Positions 35,390 through 43,103 of a DNA stretch of 64,000 bases are shown here, piece after piece. The notes under the pieces are model-generated. The model searched no databases. It had not been told where the DNA came from and saw nothing but the letters and a program-made list of their open reading frames with translations. The translations under genes were made by a program, and so were the position numbers. The DNA comes from Sphingomonas bisphenolicum (GTDB taxonomy: Bacteria; Pseudomonadota; Alphaproteobacteria; Sphingomonadales; Sphingomonadaceae): the NCBI RefSeq assembly GCF_024349785.1, contig NZ_AP018817.1, positions 1,829,501 to 1,893,500 of the forward strand. The letters are read 5' to 3'. Each line of letters opens with the position of its first letter. The stretch's first letter is position 1.

Positions 35390-37182
35390 GCCTTTTCTCC
35401 ATCCCCTCTGCTGAGCAGCCGCATGGACTTGCCGGGGCGATACATCAAGTCCTTGGCCGCGAGCAGATTGCCATGTTCGATCTGGAGCGCCATGCGATCG
35501 GCGTCATTCTGGCGATATTGGCGCTCGACTTCTTCGACCTCCTCGTCCGGCACGCCCAGGGACTGCATCGCCTGCACGCCCATGCAGATAGCCGATTCAT
35601 AGACTTCGCGGACGATGCCGGCGAGGTCCATGTCCTGCAATTCCAGCAATTGCCGCCGGTCGAAGGCGCGAACCATCAGCGCCGCCTGGGGGAAGGCCTG
35701 GGCGATCGGCTGGAGCGCGCGCGAATCGAGCGAGGGGTCGTCGATGCAGAAGGCGATGAGGCGCGCTTCGTCCGCGCCGGCGCGGTGGAGCAGATCCATG
35801 CGGGTGCCGTCGCCATAATAGACCTTCATGTCGAAGCGGCTCGATACCTCGATCTGGGCCGGCTTCTTGTCGATCAGGGTGACGGCGAAACCATGGCCCA
35901 TCAGCATTTGCGCTACGGTCTGGCCGAAGCGGCCATAGCCCACGATGATGGCCGAGCCGCGCGGCGCATCGTCCGGCCCCGGCAGGTCGTGGTCCCTGGG
36001 TTTCGCAAACTCGAAGCGCCGGGCGAAGAGCATCAGGAAAGGTGTCGTCGCCATGGAGAAGGTGACGATGGCGGCGAACAGGCTGGCAGCTTCCGGTGCG
36101 ATCAGCAGCGCATTCTGCGCCTGGGTGAAGAGGACGAAACCGAATTCGCCGCCCTGGCTGAGCAGCAGGCCCGCGCCCAGCGCCGGACGCCATTCCATGC
36201 CGAACAGACGGGCGAGGCCGGTGATGATCGCCGCCTTGGTCGCGACCAGGACGACGGCCATGGACAGGACGAACAGCGGGTTGGCGGCCACGGCACGCAG
36301 GTCCAGCACCATGCCGACGGCAAGGAAGAAGAGGCCGAGCAGGATCGAGCGGAATGGCTCGACGTCGGATTCGATTTCATGCCGGTAGGGCGAATCGGCG
36401 AGCATGACGCCCGCGACGAAAGCGCCCAGCGCGGTCGAGAGGTGCAGGCTGTGCATCAGGGCGGCGGCGGCGAGCACGGTGAAGAGGCCGACGACGACGA
36501 ACATCTCGCGCTCGCCCATGCGACCGACCAGGCCCAGCAGAGGGCGCAGGATGAAGCGGCCGGCCAGCACGAGGCCGGCGATGGCGGCGACGGTATAGCC
36601 CGCCATCATCCAGCCCGGCGGCCCCCCGGCATCGGCAGGATTGCGGGACAGGGCGGCGACGATGGTGATGAGCGGGACGATCGAGAGATCCTGGAACAGC
36701 AGGATCGAGAAGACCTTCTCGCCGAAGGGGGAGTTGATGCGGCCGCTGGATTTCAGGCCCGGCAGCACCTGCGCGGTCGAGGAGAGGGCGAGCGGCAGGC
36801 CGAGCGCGATCGCCGCCCCCCAACTAAAGCCCGTCGAGTAGAAGATGATCGCGGTGAGGATGCAGCCGCACAGCACGACCTGCGCGAGACCGAGCGCGAA
36901 GATGTCGCGTTTGAGGCGCCAGAGCCGGGCGGGATGGAGTTCGAGGCCGACGAGGAACAGCAGCAGGACTATGCCGATTTCTGCGATGGCGAGTTTCGAT
37001 TCGCCGCCGCCGACAAGGCCCAGACCCTGCGGTCCGACCAAAGCGCCCGCGACTAAATAGCCCAGCACCGCGCCGAGGCCGAAGCGGCGGAACAGCATCA
37101 CGAACAGCACGGCGGCGCCGAGCAGGATGACGCCTTCGGACAGGAGAATGTCGGTGGCGCTGACGGCCTGCTGCGCTTCCAT
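35386..37182 (-). CDS. CPA2 family cation:proton antiporter with TrkA-N domain (Kef-type)
   Basis: 598 residues. The N-terminal 380 residues hold about 12 membrane segments with LGYLVAGALVGPQGLGL and AFVAGVMLADSPYRHEIE (about 275-292) typical of KefB/KefC. A cytoplasmic TrkA-N Rossmann domain follows, opened by AIIVGYGRFGQTVAQMLMGH near 413, ending in a short charged tail. It probably exports K+ in exchange for protons under electrophile stress; glutathione control is likely but not shown. It forms an overlapping unit with the NifU-like gene upstream and DUF423 downstream. Confidence 0.92.
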   Translation of the reverse strand: MEAQQAVSATDILLSEGVILLGAAVLFVMLFRRFGLGAVLGYLVAGALVGPQGLGLVGGGESKLAIAEIGIVLLLFLVGLELHPARLWRLKRDIFALGLAQVVLCGCILTAIIFYSTGFSWGAAIALGLPLALSSTAQVLPGLKSSGRINSPFGEKVFSILLFQDLSIVPLITIVAALSRNPADAGGPPGWMMAGYTVAAIAGLVLAGRFILRPLLGLVGRMGEREMFVVVGLFTVLAAAALMHSLHLSTALGAFVAGVMLADSPYRHEIESDVEPFRSILLGLFFLAVGMVLDLRAVAANPLFVLSMAVVLVATKAAIITGLARLFGMEWRPALGAGLLLSQGGEFGFVLFTQAQNALLIAPEAASLFAAIVTFSMATTPFLMLFARRFEFAKPRDHDLPGPDDAPRGSAIIVGYGRFGQTVAQMLMGHGFAVTLIDKKPAQIEVSSRFDMKVYYGDGTRMDLLHRAGADEARLIAFCIDDPSLDSRALQPIAQAFPQAALMVRAFDRRQLLELQDMDLAGIVREVYESAICMGVQAMQSLGVPDEEVEEVERQYRQNDADRMALQIEHGNLLAAKDLMYRPGKSMRLLSRGDGEKA

Positions 37183-37616
37183 CAGGCGTCGGCCTGTCTG
37201 GCGGCTTCGGCGATCGCTTCGAAGCCGAGGCGGATCGAGGCATGGCGGGCGGGATAGCCGCGCGCCGGGGCCAGCACGGAAAGGCCGGGCCAGAAGTCGA
37301 GATCGTCGCTGTCGCCCGACAGATAGGCGGCGAGCCTGTCGCGGGCGTCGGCCAGTTCCTGCGCCGTCAAGCCGATGGCGTGGCCGGCCATCAGCGCGGC
37401 GGACGCCTGGCCGAGCGCGCAGGCTTTCACATCGAGGCCCATGTCGGCGAGGCGGCCGTCGGCCATCCGCACGTCGGCCGTCACGCGCGACCCGCAGGTG
37501 GGGGATCGCTTCTCGACGCTGGCCTGTGCGTCCGGCAGCCGCTGGTGGTGCGGGATGTCGGCGGCGAGCCGCAATATGTCCTTGTTATACAGGGGAGCGT
37601 TGGGAGGGGCGTTCAT
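37182..37616 (-). CDS. NifU-like iron-sulfur scaffold protein (SufU/IscU-type N-domain)
   Basis: 144 residues. NifU_N landmarks: YNKDILRLAADIPHHQRL, EKRSPTCGSRVTADVRM with the first cysteine (Cys41), and DVKACALGQASAALM with the second (Cys66). The usual third cysteine late in the fold is replaced by RHASIRLGFEA, so only two of three scaffold cysteines are visible. Probable role in Fe-S assembly or repair. Its stop shares one base with the antiporter start. Confidence 0.8.
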   Translation of the reverse strand: MNAPPNAPLYNKDILRLAADIPHHQRLPDAQASVEKRSPTCGSRVTADVRMADGRLADMGLDVKACALGQASAALMAGHAIGLTAQELADARDRLAAYLSGDSDDLDFWPGLSVLAPARGYPARHASIRLGFEAIAEAARQADA

Positions 37617-37795
37617 GCCGACCCATGTAGGACAGGAGCGGCGCGGGGTGAAGGCGGGGAATGGCGGGAAGCGAAATAACCGGCTTTTCTATTCAAATGA
37701 CCGCCCCGTTCCCGCCCGCGCCGGAACAGGGCGGGTTCCACTCTTTAGCGTCCACCCATTGTCTCGACCGGTCCCACCGCCTATCGCCCCGATCC

Positions 37796-38245
37796 ATGAA
37801 GATATTGGTCGATGCCGATGCCTGCCCCGTGAAGGAGGAGATCTACAAGGTCGCCTGGCGGCATGAAATCCCCGTGACGATCGTGAGCAACAGCCCGATC
37901 CGCATTCCCGCCCATCCGCTGCTCGACCGGGTGGTGGTGAGCGACGGGTTCGATGCGGCGGACGACTGGATCGCCGAGCGAGCCGATGCGGCATCGATAT
38001 GCATTACCGCCGACATATTGCTGGCCGATCGCTGCCTGAAGGCGGGTGCGGTGGTGATCGCGCCCAATGGCAAGCCCTTCACCCATAGTTCGATCGGCGC
38101 GGCGATCGCGACGCGGGCGATCATGGCGGATTGGCGGGCCGGCGGCGATCAGGTCGGCGGGCCGCCGCCCTTCGGCAAGAATGACCGCTCGCGCTTCCTG
38201 CAGGCGCTGGACGAGGCCATCGTCCGCCTGAAGCGGGGGCGGTGA
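37796..38245 (+). CDS. YaiI/YqxD family (DUF188) protein
   Basis: 149 residues matching the YaiI/YqxD family: MKILVDADACPVKEEIYKVA, VVSDGFDAADDWIAERA, ITADILLADRCLKAGA and APNGKPFTHSSIG are family blocks. PIN-like fold proteins of unknown function, possibly nucleases. ATG 37796 gives the standard family start. It overlaps the following flavoprotein gene. Confidence 0.93.
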   Translation: MKILVDADACPVKEEIYKVAWRHEIPVTIVSNSPIRIPAHPLLDRVVVSDGFDAADDWIAERADAASICITADILLADRCLKAGAVVIAPNGKPFTHSSIGAAIATRAIMADWRAGGDQVGGPPPFGKNDRSRFLQALDEAIVRLKRGR

Positions 38246-39432
38246 TGCTCGACGCTGATACAGGCATTTGGGATGCGATCGTGCTGGGCGCGGGCGCGGC
38301 GGGGATGATGTGCGCCGCGACCGCCGGGCAGCGCGGCAAGCGGGTGCTGCTGGTCGACCATGCCGACGCCGTGGGCAAGAAGATCCTGATATCGGGCGGT
38401 GGGCGGTGCAACTTCACCAATATCCATACCGCCGCGGATCGCTATCTGTCGGCCAATCCGCACTTCGCCAAGTCGGCGCTGGGGCGTTACACGGCGCAGG
38501 ATTTCATTGCGCTGGTCGATCGCTACGGCATCGCCTGGCATGAAAAGACGCTGGGGCAATTATTCTGCGACGGGTCGGCGAAGCAGATCGTCGCGATGCT
38601 GGAGGAGGAGTGCGCCAAGGGCGGCGTGACGCCGGCGCTGGGGCAGCCGATCGCGGATGTCGACCATGGCGAGGGCCTCTATCGGGTGACGATCGGCGCG
38701 ACGGTGCATCGCGCGCCCGCGCTGGTGCTGGCGACCGGCGGGCCGTCGATCCCGAAGATGGGCGCGACCGGCTTCGCCTATGATGTGGCGCGCCATTTCG
38801 GGTTGGGCATCGTGCAGCCGCGTCCGGCGCTGGTGCCCTTCACCCTGGGGCCGGAGGAAGCGCTGTTCCAGTCGCTGGCGGGGGTGTCGGCCGATGTCGA
38901 AGTGCGCTGGAACAAGACGCGCTTTCGCGAGGCCGCGCTATTCACGCATCGGGGGCTGTCCGGACCGGCCATGTTGCAGATATCCTCCTACTGGCAGCAT
39001 CGCACGCCGATCCAGGTGAATTTCCTGCCGGACAAGGCGGCGGACTGGTTGCTGGCGGAGAAGCGGGAGCGGCCGCGGGTGATGCTGCGTCGGGTGGTGG
39101 CGCAGGCGCTGACCGAGCGGCTGGCCGATACGCTGCTGGAGCGGATCGGGGTGCAGGGCGAGATGGGCAACCTGTCGGACAAGGCGCTGCGGCAAGTGGC
39201 CGCGCGACTGGGCGACTGGGCGTTCGCGCCGTCGGGTACGGAGGGCTATGCCAAGGCGGAGGTCACGGTCGGCGGCATCGCCACCGCGGGGCTGTCGTCG
39301 CGGACGATGGAGGCGGCCAAGGCGCCGGGGCTGTATGCGATCGGCGAGGCGGTGGATGTCACCGGATGGCTGGGGGGCTATAATTTCCAATGGGCCTGGG
39401 CCAGTGGCGTGGCGGCCGGACAGGCCATTTAG
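38245..39432 (+). CDS. HI0933/YhiN family NAD(P)/FAD-dependent oxidoreductase
   Basis: 395 residues from ATG 38245, sharing one base with the previous stop; GTG 38242 is an alternative. FAD-binding GxGxxG motif in AIVLGAGAAGMMCAATAG, the family block GKKILISGGGRCNFTN near 46, TGGPSIPKMGATGFAYDVAR mid-protein, and the C-terminal GLYAIGEAVDVTGWLGGYNF. Flavoproteins of unknown reaction, cytosolic. Convergent with the LytTR regulator gene. Confidence 0.92.
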   Translation: MLDADTGIWDAIVLGAGAAGMMCAATAGQRGKRVLLVDHADAVGKKILISGGGRCNFTNIHTAADRYLSANPHFAKSALGRYTAQDFIALVDRYGIAWHEKTLGQLFCDGSAKQIVAMLEEECAKGGVTPALGQPIADVDHGEGLYRVTIGATVHRAPALVLATGGPSIPKMGATGFAYDVARHFGLGIVQPRPALVPFTLGPEEALFQSLAGVSADVEVRWNKTRFREAALFTHRGLSGPAMLQISSYWQHRTPIQVNFLPDKAADWLLAEKRERPRVMLRRVVAQALTERLADTLLERIGVQGEMGNLSDKALRQVAARLGDWAFAPSGTEGYAKAEVTVGGIATAGLSSRTMEAAKAPGLYAIGEAVDVTGWLGGYNFQWAWASGVAAGQAI

Positions 39433-39551
39433 CCGGCTTTAAATTCCGCCCATGCGGGCCTGCAAAGCACGCTTTTCTGCGCTCCGGTGCTCAAAAGTCA
39501 CGCTTCCGGCTCCACCTGAACTGAATTTAGAGCCGACTAACTTTCCGTTGA

Positions 39552-40298
39552 TTACCGCCCCGTCATCGCCCGTGCGTTCGCCAGGAAGGTGCGACCGATG
39601 CGGATTTCGCCGCCGTCGGCGAGCGCGGCGAACCACACGCCGCTGCCGTCGTGGCGCAGCCGGGCGATATGGTCGCGGCGGACGATATGGCTGCGGTGCA
39701 GGCGGACGAACTGTTGGGGGTCGAGCCGCTCCTCCAGGCTGCTGATCGTCTGGTGCAGCAAATAGCTGTGGCCGCCGACATGGAGGCGCATATAGTCGCG
39801 TTCCGCTTCGATCCGGTCGATCTGGTCGGTGGCGATGCGGATCAGTTCGGAGCGATGCGGCACCCAGAATTCTTCGGCCCATTCGGGCTGTGGTTCGCTG
39901 GAGATAGTGGGCGCTGTATCGGACGTCAGGTTGCGCAGCGCCACTTCGACCCGATCGATCGCGCGGGTCAGGCGATCATGGGCGACGGGCTTGAGCATAT
40001 AATCGACCGCGGCGAGATCGAACGCCTCGACCGCGAACCCCTCGAACGCGGTCACGAAGATCACCGCGGGGCGGATGCCCATGCGCCCCACCGCGCGGGC
40101 GACGCCGATGCCGTCCAGCAAGGGCATGGCGATGTCGAGCATGACAAGGTCGGGCTTCAGCCCTTCGATCAGGCGCAGCGCGGCTTCGCCGTCGGTGGCG
40201 GTGCCGACCAGGGCGATGCGCGGTTCGCGCGCGCAGAGCATCTGGAGGCGTTCGACGGCGAGCGGTTCGTCATCGACGATCATGGTGCGGATAGACAT
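39552..40298 (-). CDS. LytTR-family response regulator
   Basis: 248 residues from ATG 40298. Receiver: D9-D10 acidic pair, phosphoacceptor D55 in LVMLDIAMP, and K in DYMLKPVAHDRL. The C-terminal LytTR domain contains IDRIEAERDYMRLHVGG and FVRLHRSHIVRRDHIARL. It binds DNA through beta-strands, and usually regulates a few adjacent or envelope genes. TTG 40310, overlapping the kinase stop, is a weaker alternative start. Partner of the kinase immediately upstream. Confidence 0.93.
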   Translation of the reverse strand: MSIRTMIVDDEPLAVERLQMLCAREPRIALVGTATDGEAALRLIEGLKPDLVMLDIAMPLLDGIGVARAVGRMGIRPAVIFVTAFEGFAVEAFDLAAVDYMLKPVAHDRLTRAIDRVEVALRNLTSDTAPTISSEPQPEWAEEFWVPHRSELIRIATDQIDRIEAERDYMRLHVGGHSYLLHQTISSLEERLDPQQFVRLHRSHIVRRDHIARLRHDGSGVWFAALADGGEIRIGRTFLANARAMTGR

Positions 40299-40303
40299 GG
40301 ACG

Positions 40304-41416
40304 TCAGCAACCCCGGCGGATGATAGGCAAGGTGAGGAGGACGGAGAAGCCGTCCCCTTCGCGCGGACCATAAGCGATGCGGCCGGACTCGCCAAAGCGG
40401 GCGGTCAGGCGGTCGCGGACATTGGCAAGCCCGATGCCGCTGCCGCTGTCCGACAGGCTGGGCGGATTGTCGCCATCGTCGGTGACGGCGATGTGCATCA
40501 GGCCGCCATCCTCGCGCGCGGTGATGCGGATCTCGACCGGGCTGGAGGTGCGCGAGACGCCATATTTGATCGCATTCTCGACCAGCGGCTGGAGGATGAG
40601 ACCGGGGACGCAGGCGCTCATCAGCGCGGGCGGGATGTCGATCACCGTGTGGAGCCGGTCGGGGAAGCGCACCGCTTCGATATCGAGATAGAGTTTCTGG
40701 AGATGCACCTCCTCCTCCAGCGGAACGTCGTCGAGCGGGTCGCCGGTCAGGCTAGTGCGGTAGAAGTTGGAGAGCGACATGATCATCTGTTCCGCTTCGT
40801 CCGGGCGGTTGCGCATGACCAAGGTGGATAGCGAGTTGAGCGTATTGAACAGGAAATGCGGATTGACCTGATAGCGTAGCGAGCGCAGTTCGGCCTGCTG
40901 GGCAGCCTTTTCCAGCCGTGCGGCGCGGCGTTCGGTGCGATGGGCTTCGCTGGCATAGGACAGGGCCAGATAGAGGCCCGCCCAGGCGGCGAGGAAGAAA
41001 TAGCGGCTGAGCGCGTCCTCCACGATCGAGACGAGGAGATAGCCCTGCTCCTTGGTCATCTTAATCATCTCGCCTTCGGAGATGAAATTGCCCGGATCAT
41101 AGACGTTGAAGATATAGTAGTTGGCTGCCGCCATGGCGAGTGCGAAGGGAGCTGCGAGCGAGAAGGCGGCGACGATTCTGATACTCAGCGGCTTCGCGTC
41201 GAAGCGCCGCAGCGCCAGATAGAGTATCCAGGTCACGATGATGCCGATCACGGTGACGATGATGCGGCGGACCGCCATCTCCCCTTGTGATTCGAAGCCT
41301 ACGATCGCGGCCCGGAGCGACACCAACAAGGCGTAGAAAAACCAGAAGCCCAGGATGGAATAGAGTGCGATCGGCGGCGCCACGCCGCGATCGCCGTCTT
41401 CGGGAAGATCAGTCAT
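40304..41416 (-). CDS. LytS-like sensor histidine kinase (His_kinase family)
   Basis: 370 residues. Four membrane segments (about 15-38, 50-70, 80-105, 125-155), no large periplasmic domain. The phosphoacceptor block RYQVNPHFLFNTLNSLSTL holds His187, and the ATPase domain has LQPLVENAIKYGVSR and GSGIGLANVRDRL. Typical partner of LytTR regulators; the signal is unknown. Confidence 0.93.
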   Translation of the reverse strand: MTDLPEDGDRGVAPPIALYSILGFWFFYALLVSLRAAIVGFESQGEMAVRRIIVTVIGIIVTWILYLALRRFDAKPLSIRIVAAFSLAAPFALAMAAANYYIFNVYDPGNFISEGEMIKMTKEQGYLLVSIVEDALSRYFFLAAWAGLYLALSYASEAHRTERRAARLEKAAQQAELRSLRYQVNPHFLFNTLNSLSTLVMRNRPDEAEQMIMSLSNFYRTSLTGDPLDDVPLEEEVHLQKLYLDIEAVRFPDRLHTVIDIPPALMSACVPGLILQPLVENAIKYGVSRTSSPVEIRITAREDGGLMHIAVTDDGDNPPSLSDSGSGIGLANVRDRLTARFGESGRIAYGPREGDGFSVLLTLPIIRRGC

Positions 41417-41570
41417 AGCCTCTGTCTACCCCCCGCCGCGGCGAAAGTCTGTAGGCCACCCGGTTACTGGTCGAACTGGCGGCGGCGTTTGTCGAAGGGG
41501 GCCGGGGCGAGGATGTGCGGAACCGCGTCGCCGCGCCGTCCGTTGATCCCGTCAGATGCAGGAGAGAGAC

Positions 41571-41792
41571 ATGACGGACGATAATAAGACAGACATGCGT
41601 CCCAACAGTCGCGAGGAAGCCGGCGACGCGCGTGAGAGCGATGCGCAGGACCATGTGCTGGATCATGACGAAAAGCGAGACGAAAGCCTGAAGGATTCGA
41701 TGGATGCATCCGATCCGCCATCGACCACCAAGCCTGGCGACAAGGGCGATCCGGTGCCGTCGTCCGGCTACAAGGAAGGCGAGGATCAATAG
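41571..41792 (+). CDS. Small hydrophilic, probably disordered protein
   Basis: 73 residues, almost entirely polar and acidic (MTDDNKTDMRPNSREEAGD at the start, KPGDKGDPVPSSGYKEGEDQ at the end), with no hydrophobic core. Probably intrinsically disordered; similar small proteins in sphingomonads are often stress-associated, but I cannot name a family. The start is set by AGGAGAGAG ahead of ATG 41571. Divergent from the LytS gene. Confidence 0.7.
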   Translation: MTDDNKTDMRPNSREEAGDARESDAQDHVLDHDEKRDESLKDSMDASDPPSTTKPGDKGDPVPSSGYKEGEDQ

Positions 41793-41869
41793 CTACGGCG
41801 AAACGAACATGCTATTCAGAGGGTGGTAGAGCGAAACCGCCGCCACCGCGAGAGAGGAGCTTCACATCC

Positions 41870-42124
41870 ATGCCGACATCCACCACCCCCGCCATCGAGC
41901 GTATCGCCCGCGTCCTGGCCGGTCGCCAGTTGAGCCTGAACGGCGGCGGCAGCGATCCCCATGCGGCCGGCGCAGTGGATGCGGCCTGGCCGGCACATGT
42001 CGATGACGCCTATGCCATCCTCCATACGCTGCGCGAGCCCGATGCGCAGATGGCGCAGGCGGGCGATGTCGGGGTGTGGCGCGCGATGATCGGCGCGGTG
42101 CTGGAGCGACGCGCGGGCGCCTGA
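41870..42124 (+). CDS. Hypothetical small protein
   Basis: 84 residues, not recognised. Contains IERIARVLAGRQLSLNGGG and HVDDAYAILHTLREP, predicted mainly helical, cytosolic. GAGAGAGGAG lies about ten bases before the ATG, supporting translation. It precedes the ModE-like gene by 75 bases. Confidence 0.65.
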   Translation: MPTSTTPAIERIARVLAGRQLSLNGGGSDPHAAGAVDAAWPAHVDDAYAILHTLREPDAQMAQAGDVGVWRAMIGAVLERRAGA

Positions 42125-42199
42125 ACCGGCACCCGACATTAACGGCTTTCCGACAACTGGCGTTGGCCGCCGTCGCGCGTTATGACGGGCGGTGAGCCG

Positions 42200-42550
42200 A
42201 TGCTGAAGATCAAGATCCAGATTTATTGCGGTGACCAAATCGCCATGGGGCCGGGCAAGGCCGACCTGCTCGACGCGATCGCGGCCGAGGGGTCGATTTC
42301 CGCTGCCGGGCGCAAGCTGGGCATGAGTTACCGCCGCTGCTGGCTGCTGGTGGACGTAATGAACCGATGCTGGGCGCAGCCGCTGGTGGCGACGTCGAGC
42401 GAGGGAGCCCGACTGACAGAGATGGGCGTGACGGTACTGCGCGACTATCGGGCCTTGCAGCAGGCTGCATCGGATGCGGGCGACGAAGGCTGGCCGACGC
42501 TGGAACGGCGGTTGCGGGCCGAACCACTGGCCGCCCAGGCAGCGGAATAA
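42200..42550 (+). CDS. Stand-alone ModE N-terminal-type LysR-like winged helix regulator
   Basis: 116 residues from ATG 42200 (ATG 42182 also possible). The single domain has LLDAIAAEGSISAAGRKLGM followed by SYRRCWLLVDVMNRCW, the ModE helix-turn-helix signature, and a wing ending ARLTEMG. The molybdate-binding TOBE half of full ModE is missing, and no mod genes are adjacent. Such short regulators are common in Proteobacteria; the effector is unknown. Confidence 0.88.
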   Translation: MLKIKIQIYCGDQIAMGPGKADLLDAIAAEGSISAAGRKLGMSYRRCWLLVDVMNRCWAQPLVATSSEGARLTEMGVTVLRDYRALQQAASDAGDEGWPTLERRLRAEPLAAQAAE

Positions 42551-42597
42551 GATTTCGGTAAGGCGGATGGGGCATGAGGGCCGTGGAGGCTTTCATC

Positions 42598-42972
42598 ATG
42601 TACGACATCAATTTTCGCCACGATATCAACCTGCTCGACATAAGTTGGCATGGCCTGTTCAGCGGCGAAGCCGTGGCCGCCTATGCGCGGGAGGTGAGGG
42701 CGCGGTTCGTGACCGAGGGGTTTTCGCCCGGCTATCGATTGCGCATGGACATGCGCCGCAGCGCGGTGCAGCCGCAGGACGCGGTGGCGGCGTTTCGCGA
42801 ACATCTGGGCGAAGGGCTGTTTCCCCGGGCGTCGCGCATCGCGATCGTCACGCCAAGCGCCATCGCGAAATTGCAGGTGCGGCGGGAAATGACCCAGTCC
42901 TATCTGCGCATCTTCGCTGACGCGGACGAGGCGTTCGTCTGGCTAATGGAAGTCCAGACGGCAGCGGCCTGA
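42598..42972 (+). CDS. Hypothetical protein, possibly SpoIIAA/STAS-like
   Basis: 124 residues from ATG 42598 (MYDINFRHDINLLDISWHGL). The pattern of a short beta-strand start, a helix (EAVAAYAREVRARFVTEG), a strand (YRLRMDMRR) and a C-terminal helix with ADADEAFVWLMEV resembles SpoIIAA-like folds, but the match is weak. Cytosolic. It ends about 130 bases before the TonB receptor gene. Confidence 0.6.
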   Translation: MYDINFRHDINLLDISWHGLFSGEAVAAYAREVRARFVTEGFSPGYRLRMDMRRSAVQPQDAVAAFREHLGEGLFPRASRIAIVTPSAIAKLQVRREMTQSYLRIFADADEAFVWLMEVQTAAA

Positions 42973-43018
42973 AGACCGAAAGCGACGGCGAGTAAGACGG
43001 TTGTTTCATCTTTTTGGG

Positions 43019-43040
43019 GCTATATCCGAATATATATAGC
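43019..43040. promoter_or_regulatory. AT-rich dyad upstream of the TonB receptor gene
   Basis: GCTATAT at 43019-43025 is mirrored by ATATAGC at 43034-43040, in an AT-rich stretch about 65-85 bases before the receptor start. It may be a promoter element or operator. No known regulator consensus is recognised. Confidence 0.4.
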
Positions 43041-43103
43041 ACGTCCCTTGCAGCCGGTTTATCGATCCCGCGAATCATGGGGGATGACAGGGTGGCGACG
43101 GGG

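Noticed and set aside
32570..35602. Open frame of about 1000 codons on the plus strand across dxs and zur
   Set aside because: Antisense to several confident genes, with low-complexity composition; a GC-bias artefact.
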